Shown here: piece after piece, positions 41,884-49,288 of the stretch | Layout of the letters: the number at the start of each line of letters is the position of its first letter | Numbering within the stretch: position 1 is the stretch's first letter | NCBI GenBank assembly: GCA_964593155.1 | Contig: CAZQHE010000001.1 | Coordinates: 1 to 64,000 of the forward strand | Direction: 5' to 3' | Length of the DNA: 64,000 nucleotides | Origin: JAJRXK01 sp964593155 | GTDB taxonomy: Bacteria; Krumholzibacteriota; Krumholzibacteriia; JAJRXK01 | Made by a program: the position numbers and the translations under genes | Notes under the pieces: model-generated | The model's database searches: none | The model's input: only the letters and a program-made list of their open reading frames with translations | Told to the model about the DNA's origin: nothing

Positions 41884-43104
41884 ATGTCCGCCGATCGATT
41901 CCGGAGCATCGCGGCCTTCCTGGTGTACGCCTTCGCGGTGGCCACGCCCTTCTCACTGGCCGCCGCGTCGATCCTCGGCGTGACCATCCTCGTGAGCGGT
42001 GCGGCGGCACTCGCGATGCACGCTCCCGCGCGAGCGGCGATCCCGTCCTGGGTGCTCGCCGGCGTCCTCGCCCTGGTCGCGTGGAGCGCGGTGGCGACCG
42101 CGACCGCCGACCCCTTTCCCGCCAAGTGGTCGATCTGGGCCAAGGAAGCGTGGATCAAGCTCTTCCTGGTGGCCGCGACGGGACTCATGGTCTTCGCGCG
42201 GGTGCGCGTCGATCGCCTGCTGATGACCTACGTCGCCGCCGGAGCGGTCGTGGCCGTGTTCGGGATCGTGCAGTACCTGACGGGTTCGGTCCCCTTCCGC
42301 GACCACGTCCCCCCGAAGCGTGGCGACCGGTGGGAGATCGAGGCGTTCTACAACCATCACCTCACCTACGGCGGACACGTCGTGGTGCTCTGGTTGCTGG
42401 CCGTCGCCCGTGGCGTGTTCGGCACGGACCGGGCCACCGGTGGGCTGCGGCGCGCGTTCACCGTGGTGTCGGTCGTACTCCTGTCGTTGGGCCTGTACTG
42501 GAGCTACGCGCGGAGCCCGCAGGTCGGCGCGCTCGGCGGGATCGCGGTGTTGCTCCTGCTGCTGCCCGGCCGGCGTCGTCTGTTCGCGTCGGCCTTGGTG
42601 CTCGTGGCCCTCGCCGCGGCCCTGGCCAGCCCCACCATGCGGGCGCGCTACGTCGACGCCCTCGACATGTCCACCGAGCAGACGCGGTTGTTGCTGTGGA
42701 GGAGCAGCGCCGAGGGCATCACTGCTCGGCCCTGGACGGGATTCGGCCCGGGCAACTTCCACGAAATGATGCAGGTCCACGAGGTCGCCGGCGAGTACAA
42801 CACCCGGGCGCACGCGCACAACGACTACCTCATGCACGCGGTGAACGGGGGTGTCCCCCTGCTGGTCTTCTCGCTGGCCTTCGCCGGGGCCATCGCCGTC
42901 GTGCTCTGGCGGTGGAGGTACGGCCGCGACGGAAGCGTCGACTGGATCGTGGTCGGTCCGCTCGCCGCGCACGTCGCGCTGGTGGTGGCCGGACTCTTCC
43001 AGGTCTTCCAGACCGACGACGAGGTCGAGTTCACCCTGTACTTCACGCTGGCCTGCGCCCTGTCGCACGTGGCGCAGCGACGCAGTGTGGAGACCGGCGG
43101 CTAG
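41884..43104 (+). CDS. O-antigen ligase/polymerase-like membrane protein
   Basis: From ATG 41884 the protein has about 406 residues and 10-12 hydrophobic helices. The periplasmic loop contains the Wzy_C/WaaL pattern: RLLLWRSSAEGITARPWTGF, GPGNFHEM and AHAHNDYLMHAVNGGV, the last carrying the H-N-xY/L segment conserved in ligases. It would join or polymerise sugar chains on the outer face of the inner membrane. Ligase versus polymerase cannot be told. GTG 41872 is an alternative start. It overlaps the apaH fragment tail to tail by 4 bases. Confidence 0.87.
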   Translation: MSADRFRSIAAFLVYAFAVATPFSLAAASILGVTILVSGAAALAMHAPARAAIPSWVLAGVLALVAWSAVATATADPFPAKWSIWAKEAWIKLFLVAATGLMVFARVRVDRLLMTYVAAGAVVAVFGIVQYLTGSVPFRDHVPPKRGDRWEIEAFYNHHLTYGGHVVVLWLLAVARGVFGTDRATGGLRRAFTVVSVVLLSLGLYWSYARSPQVGALGGIAVLLLLLPGRRRLFASALVLVALAAALASPTMRARYVDALDMSTEQTRLLLWRSSAEGITARPWTGFGPGNFHEMMQVHEVAGEYNTRAHAHNDYLMHAVNGGVPLLVFSLAFAGAIAVVLWRWRYGRDGSVDWIVVGPLAAHVALVVAGLFQVFQTDDEVEFTLYFTLACALSHVAQRRSVETGG

Positions 43105-43616
43105 ACGTCCACCTCGTCGCGTAGCGGAACCGCCGTCGTCTCCAGCGTGTCGAGGTCGATCGCCGTGAGCGAGTCGCCCCACACGGCGGCGGTGTCGAGC
43201 GCGATCATGTCGTCGCGGACCACCAGACCCTGCGCCGCCCAGTGACCACAGACGACCGTAGCCTCGAGCGGACGCCGCCCTGGGAATCGGTGCCAGGGGA
43301 TGCGGTCGTCGGGAGCCGCGCTCGGAGGCCCCGCGAAGTCGAAGGCGGGTTGTCCGTCGCTCGTGCAGGTGCGCAGGTTGCAAAGGATCCGGATCGTCGA
43401 TCGGATCCGTGCACCCTGATCGAGAGTGTCGGTCCAGTGCACGGGCTGCTTCTCGGCCAGCGAGGTGATCACCTCCACGTGATGGCGGCCACGAAGCCAG
43501 CGCTCGGCCTCGTGGGCCAGCTCGAGTACCCGGGCGCGGTCCCACACGGGCAGCACGCCGGCGTGGAGCATCAGGAAGTCGCCCTCTTCGTGGACGAGCG
43601 GACGGTGGCGCAGCCA
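43101..43616 (-). CDS. apaH: diadenosine tetraphosphatase ApaH, C-terminal part (5' end in gap)
   Basis: The 171 visible residues match the C-terminal half of symmetrical Ap4A hydrolase: WLRHRPLVHEEGDFLMLHAG, RSTIRILCNLRTCTSDGQ, a PWHRFPGRRP loop and VVCGHWAAQGLVVRDDMIALDTAAVWG, where the family has FGHWA...ALDTGCVWGG. The metallophosphoesterase N-terminus with GDVHG and GNHE motifs lies in the 100-N gap. ApaH splits Ap4A to two ADP. The open frame that seems to run through the Ns into the TonB receptor is an artefact. Confidence 0.88.
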   Translation of the reverse strand, partial: WLRHRPLVHEEGDFLMLHAGVLPVWDRARVLELAHEAERWLRGRHHVEVITSLAEKQPVHWTDTLDQGARIRSTIRILCNLRTCTSDGQPAFDFAGPPSAAPDDRIPWHRFPGRRPLEATVVCGHWAAQGLVVRDDMIALDTAAVWGDSLTAIDLDTLETTAVPLRDEVDV

Positions 43617-43716
43617 NNNNNNNNNNNNNNNNNNNNNNNNNNNNNNNNNNNNNNNNNNNNNNNNNNNNNNNNNNNNNNNNNNNNNNNNNNNNNNNNNNNN
43701 NNNNNNNNNNNNNNNN
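43617..43716. other. assembly gap (100 N)
   Basis: A round 100-N run usually means a gap of unknown length. It removes the 5' half of apaH and the last strands and stop of the TonB-dependent receptor, both on the minus strand. Confidence 0.97.
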
Positions 43717-45665
43717 CCGTCGTACCAGCCGGTGCCGAAGTGGCGCCAGCCGAGGCGCACGTTGAAGCGCAGCGAAGGATCGATGCGCGTGAGCGGACTC
43801 AGCGGAGGATCCTTGCGGTCGTCGAGCGAGTAGCGCGGACCCACTCCCACGAACTCCGCTCGCACGAGCACGCCGTTCGGATGGACGTAGTTCGCGGCGA
43901 AGGTGCTCAGCCAGTCGGGCCGGTCGGCCACGCGCCCGTCGAAGTCGCCGTCGACCTCGCTGCGCGTGACCATCTGCGTGTGTTGCAGGTCGAGGGTCAG
44001 ACCCTGCAGCGGTCGCGCGACCAGGCCGAGCTCGACGCCCACACTGCGCACCGCGTCGAGGTTCACCCGCTGGCGACGACCGTTGGGCAGACGGATCTGC
44101 TCGATCGAACCGTCGATCTCGGTCCAGAAGCCGTTGGCCGAGAGGTCGAGACGATCGCTGGTGCGCGACCAGCCGAGTTCGAAGGAGTCCTGGATCTCCG
44201 GCCCGAGGTCGGGATTCACCTGGAAGCGGTTCAGCGCGCCGGAGAAGAGCTCGCGCATCGACACGAAGCGGGGCCGCCGGGAGGCGGTGAGGTGCACGCG
44301 GTGCGCGCGGCCGACGTCGTGCTCGACGGCTGCGTGCATCACGGGCTCGTGGTCGCCGTCGCGTGAGGGCTTGTCGCCGGTCTTCGGCGTGGTCGAGCCC
44401 TCGTAGCCCGCACCGAAGCGCAGTCGCCACACGTCGTCGGGGCGGAAGGTGGCCTCGGCGCCGGCGGCCACGAGGTTCTGCTCGATCTCGAGCTCGGTCG
44501 CACCCGCGCCCTGGTTGTCCTCGTGCAGGCTGTTCCGTGCACTGGCGCGGGCGGCCAGGGTCCACCGCTCGCCCAGGTCGCGGCGCAGGACCAGACGCCC
44601 GAGGAGCGTGCGGTCGTCGTTCTCCTCGAGGTCCTCGATGGTCTCGTAGTCGGCGCTCTCGTAGCTCTCGATCACCTGGCCGTAGAGATCGAGCGAGCCG
44701 GCGACCTCGGCGCTCCAGGGGCCGTGCCGGCCGTCGCCGGACAAGCCCACCAGAAGCCGCTGGGTCGTCGGGTAGCGCCAGAACCGCGCATCGGCGACGT
44801 GCGCCTCGGGTGGAACCTCCTTCGAGGCGTCGCTGGCCTGCACCAGCAGGCGGACCCCGCCGGACTCTCCCACGTCGCGGCCGAAGTGCGCGAGCAGGGC
44901 GTTCTGCTCGATCTCGCTGTTCAGGCGCAGTCGGCGTTCGGGATCCTGGTGGAAGCCCAGGTCGGCGTCGCCGGGCAGGAGGAAGCCGTCGCGTCGACGG
45001 TGTTCGAGGGCCACCGTCGTCGACCACGGACCGTCGCGACGCTCGTGCCGCAGGCCCGCCTGCAGGGCGTTCGCTTCGCCGCCGATCACCTGCAGGCGGG
45101 TCTCGTGGCCGGGGTTCGCGCGACGGCGCGTGCGCATCTCGATGAGCCCGGCCAGGGTGTTGGGCGGATCCAGCGCGCTGTTCACGCCGCGGTGGGCCAC
45201 GATCTCGCCCACGCCGATCAGGGGCAGCAGGCCCAGGTCGGTGCGCTCGTCCCACGGAACGGTCAGCGGGATCCCGTCGAGTTCGACGCGCAGGTGCCGC
45301 TCCTGCGACCCGCGCACGAGGAACAGGGCCTCCCCGCGCGAGTTGACCGTGAACTGCGTCGACGGCAGCAGGGTGCCGAGGTCGGCCACCGACCCGCCGT
45401 CGCGGGTCTCGAGCAGCAGCTCGCCGATCTCCACGCGGTCGGCACCGGCTTCGCGGACCACGCGCCGCGCGGTGACCTCCTGGGTCTCGAGCACGAGGGG
45501 ATCTTCGGCGCTCGACGTGTAGGTGGTGCGGACCGAGTCGGGGATCTCGATCACGTAGGGCTCCTCGGAGGAGCCGTCGCCGTCGTCCTGGGCGAGCGCG
45601 GAAGGCACGGAGGGCGCCACCGCGAACGGGAGCACCAGGAGCAGGAGCAGGAATCGTCGGTACAT
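43717..45665 (-). CDS. TonB-dependent outer-membrane receptor (3' end in gap)
   Basis: The 649 visible residues start with a signal peptide (MYRRFLLLLLVLPFAVAPSV) and a short region ending VLETQEVTARRVVREAGADR, which resembles a TonB box. The plug domain follows (DLGTLLPSTQFTVNSRGEAL, VRGSQERHLRVELDGIPL) and then a 22-strand-type barrel up to WRHFGTGWYD. It would import a scarce nutrient, such as a siderophore or cofactor, with TonB energy; the ligand is unknown. The C-terminus is lost in the N run. Confidence 0.9.
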
Positions 45666-45805
45666 CGCAGCCGTACGGGATCGGGGAAACGGCCCCACAC
45701 TCTACGGGGAGTCCGGAGCGGGGGCCAACCCGATCACGCACCGACGGGTCGCGGCGGTGATTCACTCGGGTCCGGGAGGGCGACCACGATCGGAGCCGCG
45801 AGGTG

Positions 45806-47251
45806 TCAGATCTGCGAGCGAGCCAGTGATCCCAGCCGTTGCAGTGCCGACTCCAGGCGCTCGTCCCACGGCAGCGCGCAGTTCAGCCGCACGCAGTTGC
45901 GGTAGCGGCCCGTCGCCGAGAACAGGATCCCGGGCGCGATGCTCACTCCCTCTTGCAGGGCGGCTTCGTGCAGCACCACGGCGTCCACTTCCTCGGGCAT
46001 CTCCACCCACAGGACGTGCCCCCCGCCCGGTCGGCTCACGCGCGTGCCCGGCGGGAAGTCGCGGGCGATGGCGGCGGCCATGCGGGAGCTGAGCTCGCGG
46101 TAGGTCCCGCGGAGGCGTTGGAGCGTGCGCTCGTAGCCGCCGTCGGCGAGGAAGGCGGCCAAGGCCATCTGCGTGGGGGTGGCCGTGGCCACCGAGCTGC
46201 TGAACTTGAGCTTCTCGACCTGGGTCCGATAGCGCCCCGGTGCGGTCCAGCCGATCCGGTAGCCGGGAGCGACGCTCTTCGAGAAGCTCGAGCAGAGCAG
46301 CACGCGCCCGTCGCGGTCGAAGGCCTTGGTCGCGCGGGGGCGCGTGGCGTCGAAGGACAGCTCGCCGTAGACGTCGTCCTCGATCAGTGGGACGTCGTGG
46401 CGTGCGAGCAGACCGAGCAGGTGGCGCTTGTGCGTGTCGGGCATGCAGTGGCCGAGGGGATTGCCGTAGTTCGGCGAGAGGACGCAGGCGGCGACGTTCC
46501 GGGCTTCGAGCACCGACTCCAGTTCCTCGAGCAGGATCCCCGTGCGGGGATCGGTCGCGACCTCGAGCGCCTCGAGGTGCAGGGATTCCAGGGCCTCGAG
46601 CAGTCCGTAGTACGTCGGCGTCTCGACGACCACCGTGTCCCCGGGACGCGTCACCGCCCGCAGGCACAGGTGGACCGCGGCCTGCGCACCGCTGGTGGTC
46701 ACGATCTCCTCGGGGGAGAGAGCGCAACCCGCGTCGAGCGCGCGCCGGCCGATCTGCACGCGCAGGGCCTCGAGGCCGGCCACCTGGTCGTAGGAGTGGC
46801 TGGCCGAGGGATCCCGGCGCACCGCCTGGACCAGCAGGCGGTTGAGGCGTGCCAGGGGCAGGAAGTCGGGGTGCGGGACGGCGGCGCCGAGCGGCAGGAC
46901 GCCCGGCCGCTGCGCCTCGTGGAGGAAGCGCAGGGCGAGGTCGGACACCTCGGGCGGGCCCGGCCGATCGGCGCTCGCGGTGCGCGCGGGGATCGGCGCG
47001 CGCGGGGGCGGCGTACGGACGTAGTGGCCGGACTGGGGTCGTGCCTCGAGGAGCTGTCGTTCCTCGAGGAGACGGTAGGCCTCGAGCACGGTCGTCACGC
47101 TCACCGACAGTTGCCGGCCGAGACGCCGCACCGAGGGAAGGCGCTCGCCCGGGGCGAAGGTCCCGCCCTCGATCATCGATTCGATCCGCCGCGCCACCTG
47201 ACGGTACAGGGGCTCGTCGGCGACGGGGTCGGGAGGCGTTGCGTCACGCAA
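45806..47251 (-). CDS. MocR-like GntR/aminotransferase transcriptional regulator
   Basis: The 481-residue product joins an N-terminal GntR winged helix (PLYRQVARRIESMIEGG, LPSVRRLGRQLSVSVTTVLE) to a class I aminotransferase fold. The PLP lysine is in SSFSKSVAPGYRIGW, and other PLP contacts are SPNYGNPLG and EDDVYGELSF. MocR proteins usually act as PLP- or amino-acid-responsive regulators of vitamin B6, GABA or taurine genes. No such target is adjacent. The start is uncertain: I use TTG 47251 because no ATG/GTG fits the domain boundary. Confidence 0.88.
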   Translation of the reverse strand: MRDATPPDPVADEPLYRQVARRIESMIEGGTFAPGERLPSVRRLGRQLSVSVTTVLEAYRLLEERQLLEARPQSGHYVRTPPPRAPIPARTASADRPGPPEVSDLALRFLHEAQRPGVLPLGAAVPHPDFLPLARLNRLLVQAVRRDPSASHSYDQVAGLEALRVQIGRRALDAGCALSPEEIVTTSGAQAAVHLCLRAVTRPGDTVVVETPTYYGLLEALESLHLEALEVATDPRTGILLEELESVLEARNVAACVLSPNYGNPLGHCMPDTHKRHLLGLLARHDVPLIEDDVYGELSFDATRPRATKAFDRDGRVLLCSSFSKSVAPGYRIGWTAPGRYRTQVEKLKFSSSVATATPTQMALAAFLADGGYERTLQRLRGTYRELSSRMAAAIARDFPPGTRVSRPGGGHVLWVEMPEEVDAVVLHEAALQEGVSIAPGILFSATGRYRNCVRLNCALPWDERLESALQRLGSLARSQI

Positions 47252-47325
47252 GGGCCGTCTCCACGGAACGGGAACGTTCGATCGCGAGTCGGGTGCGGGC
47301 GCGAGGCGCGATCCGCCGGCCGGAC

Positions 47326-47745
47326 TCAGCGCGACGCCGACCAAGGCTCGGCCACCCGGGTCAGCGGGATGTGCACCCGGAAGCGGTCGCCATCCTCGTC
47401 GCGGAGCACGTACACCCCGCCCACGCTCGGTCCCTCGCCCTGGCCCCCGACGAAGCGCACCGACTCCGCCCGGATCGATCCACCGTCGGCACCGAGCGAC
47501 CAGCGCCCGCCGGCGAGGACCGGCTGGGGATCGTAGGACAGCGTGAGTTCGACCAGGAGCTTGCGCGTGCCGTCGGAGAACTCGAAGCGGGCTTCGGTGC
47601 GGTCGCCGTCGCGGTCTCCGGTCGCCGACTGCAGTTCGAAGCCGGTGGCCGGTGCCGACTCCGACGCGAGGTCCTCGACCCGGGCCGAGTCGGTGCCGCA
47701 GCCGAGGAGCAGGACGAAAACGGCGAGCAGGGCGCGAGGACTCAT
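47326..47745 (-). CDS. small lipoprotein of unknown function
   Basis: The 139-residue product has a lipoprotein signal (MSPRALLAVFVLLLGC, Cys 16) and a beta-rich domain reading TEARFEFSDGTRKLLVELTL and VGGVYVLRDEDGDRFRVHIP. No family is recognised. Its ATG overlaps the stop of the SDR gene upstream (ATGA, 47742-47745), so it is co-translated with it. Confidence 0.78.
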   Translation of the reverse strand: MSPRALLAVFVLLLGCGTDSARVEDLASESAPATGFELQSATGDRDGDRTEARFEFSDGTRKLLVELTLSYDPQPVLAGGRWSLGADGGSIRAESVRFVGGQGEGPSVGGVYVLRDEDGDRFRVHIPLTRVAEPWSASR

Positions 47746-48593
47746 GACTCCTCCCGAATGCGGCGACGCACGGCGTCGGTGTCGATCGCGTCGCGCTCCC
47801 AGAGCACGCGGCCTTCCATGCCCCCGGACACGGTGAGGATCTCACCGCTCGTGTGGCGCGACAGCTTCGGCGAACACAGAACGGCCACCGTCCGGGCGAT
47901 GTCGAGCGCGCGCCCGAGCTGCGGCATGGGCAGGGTCTGCAGAACGCGCTTCAGGCCTTCGTCGTCGGCCAGCGCGGTGCGGGCCATGGGCGTGACCGTC
48001 CAGCCCGGCTCGACCATGTTCACGCGCCCGTAGGGGTCGATGCGCACGATCTCGTTCTTGAGCGTGCGCACCAGCCCGATCATGCCCGCCTTGGTCATGC
48101 TGTAGTCGGCGTGGTCACGCTCGCCGAAACGGCCGGCGGTCGATCCGATGAACACGAGCGACGCCCCGTCGCCGTCGTCGCGGGGTCCGCGCTCGGCGAG
48201 CTGGTCGAGGAAGGCCTGGGCGGTCCACACCGCACCCAGGAGGTTTGTGTCGACGGTGCCGCGGACGCGCTCCTCGGTCATCGCGTGGAGGGGGACGTCG
48301 GGCTCGGGCCAGACGCCCGCGTTGGCCACGCACGCGTCGATGCGGCCGAAACGTTCGGCCGCGGTGCGCACGGCCTCGAAGGTCGCCGCGCGATCGGTCA
48401 CGTCGAACTGCAGGCACAGGGCCCGGTCCTGCCAGCCCTGCTCGGTCACGAAGGCCTGCAGGGCCTCGAACTGCGAGCGTCCCTGCAGAACCAGCATCGC
48501 CCCCTCGTCGGCGAAGACGCGTGCGAGCGCGTTGCCGATGCCGCCGGAGGCGCCGGTGATCAGGACGACCTTGTCGCGAAGTCCCGTTTCCAT
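47742..48593 (-). CDS. short-chain dehydrogenase/reductase
   Basis: The 283-residue enzyme has the Rossmann motif LITGASGGIGNALA, the NAG strand VANAGVWPEP, a catalytic Ser in VFIGSTAGRF and the YxxxK pair in DYSMTKAGMIG. An Arg rather than Asp follows the second strand (LQGRSQFEAL), which usually favours NADP(H). The C-terminus shows the PG-motif WTVTPMAR. Substrate is unknown. An ATG with GGAAAGGGAAACC before it starts the gene. Confidence 0.92.
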   Translation of the reverse strand: METGLRDKVVLITGASGGIGNALARVFADEGAMLVLQGRSQFEALQAFVTEQGWQDRALCLQFDVTDRAATFEAVRTAAERFGRIDACVANAGVWPEPDVPLHAMTEERVRGTVDTNLLGAVWTAQAFLDQLAERGPRDDGDGASLVFIGSTAGRFGERDHADYSMTKAGMIGLVRTLKNEIVRIDPYGRVNMVEPGWTVTPMARTALADDEGLKRVLQTLPMPQLGRALDIARTVAVLCSPKLSRHTSGEILTVSGGMEGRVLWERDAIDTDAVRRRIREES

Positions 48594-48669
48594 GGGGTTT
48601 CCCTTTCCGTGTCGATGCGGGACGGAGGGCGAGCCTACAGGCGCGCGCGCGTCGCGGCCAGTGTCCCGG

Positions 48670-49167
48670 CTACAGACGGACCCAGGTCCAGTCGCGGGGC
48701 CGGTCGCCGTCGTAGGGCATGTAGGCGTGGAAGGGTCGCGGGTCGTCGTCGAAGACCAGCGGCAGGAAGAGGCGATCGCCTTCCCACATGGGCAGATCGA
48801 GGATCCGGTCGACGGGGTGCCACTCCAGCGTTCCCTCGTCGTTGCGCTCGGGCACCGTTCCCTCGAAGGCCTCGATCCGGAACAGGAAGCCCAGCCAGTC
48901 CTCGCCCTTCGGACCGAATCCGGTCCAGTTGACCGTTCCGCGCAGGCTCATGCGCGTGACCTCGATCGAGGCCTCTTCGTGGAGCTCGCGGCGCATGCAG
49001 GTGACCACGTCCTCGTCCGGGTGCATCTTCCCGCCCAGGCCGTTGTACTTGCCGAGGTGCTGGTCGTCCTCGCGGGCGTTGCGGTGGACGAGCAGCACCT
49101 GGTGTCCGTCGGGGGAGAGGACGTAGCCGAGGGTACCGACGATGGGTGTGTAGACGGGGCCGGGCAT
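48670..49167 (-). CDS. NUDIX hydrolase (MutT/8-oxo-dGTP diphosphatase-like)
   Basis: The 165-residue product has the full NUDIX box GKMHPDEDVVTCMRRELHEE, with the preceding KYNGLGGK typical of MTH1/MutT-like enzymes. N-terminal TLGYVLSPDGHQVLLVHR also fits that subgroup, as does WTGFGPKGEDWLGFLF. It probably removes oxidised or damaged nucleotides; the exact substrate is not fixed by the sequence. The gene ends 76 bases before the SDR start in the same direction. Confidence 0.9.
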   Translation of the reverse strand: MPGPVYTPIVGTLGYVLSPDGHQVLLVHRNAREDDQHLGKYNGLGGKMHPDEDVVTCMRRELHEEASIEVTRMSLRGTVNWTGFGPKGEDWLGFLFRIEAFEGTVPERNDEGTLEWHPVDRILDLPMWEGDRLFLPLVFDDDPRPFHAYMPYDGDRPRDWTWVRL

Positions 49168-49234
49168 GGTCGTGATCCGTGGTTCGGGAAGCGTCGACGG
49201 CGCGCAGGCTAGCACGGATCGCCGCCGACGACGA

Positions 49235-49262
49235 AGGCCGCCCCCGACGTCGGGGACGGCCT
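49235..49262 (-). terminator. terminator after transketolase gene
   Basis: AGGCCG-CCCCCGA and TCGGGGA-CGGCCT form a 13-position stem with one C-A mismatch, 27 bases past the transketolase stop. TTCGTCGTC follows on the minus strand. Confidence 0.6.
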
Positions 49263-49288
49263 CGTCCGGGCGCGGCGTCGACCGGGGA

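Noticed and set aside
41953..45765. A very long open minus-strand frame (about 1270 codons) across the ligase gene, the N gap and the receptor
   Set aside because: It is Arg/Pro-rich antisense translation typical of GC-rich shadow frames, runs through 100 Ns, and overlaps genes with clear family motifs in other frames.
46632..46647. GTGTCCCCGGGACGC as a third copy of the NtrX-like dyad
   Set aside because: It lies inside the MocR-like coding region, the spacing is one base short, and one half-site has a mismatch.
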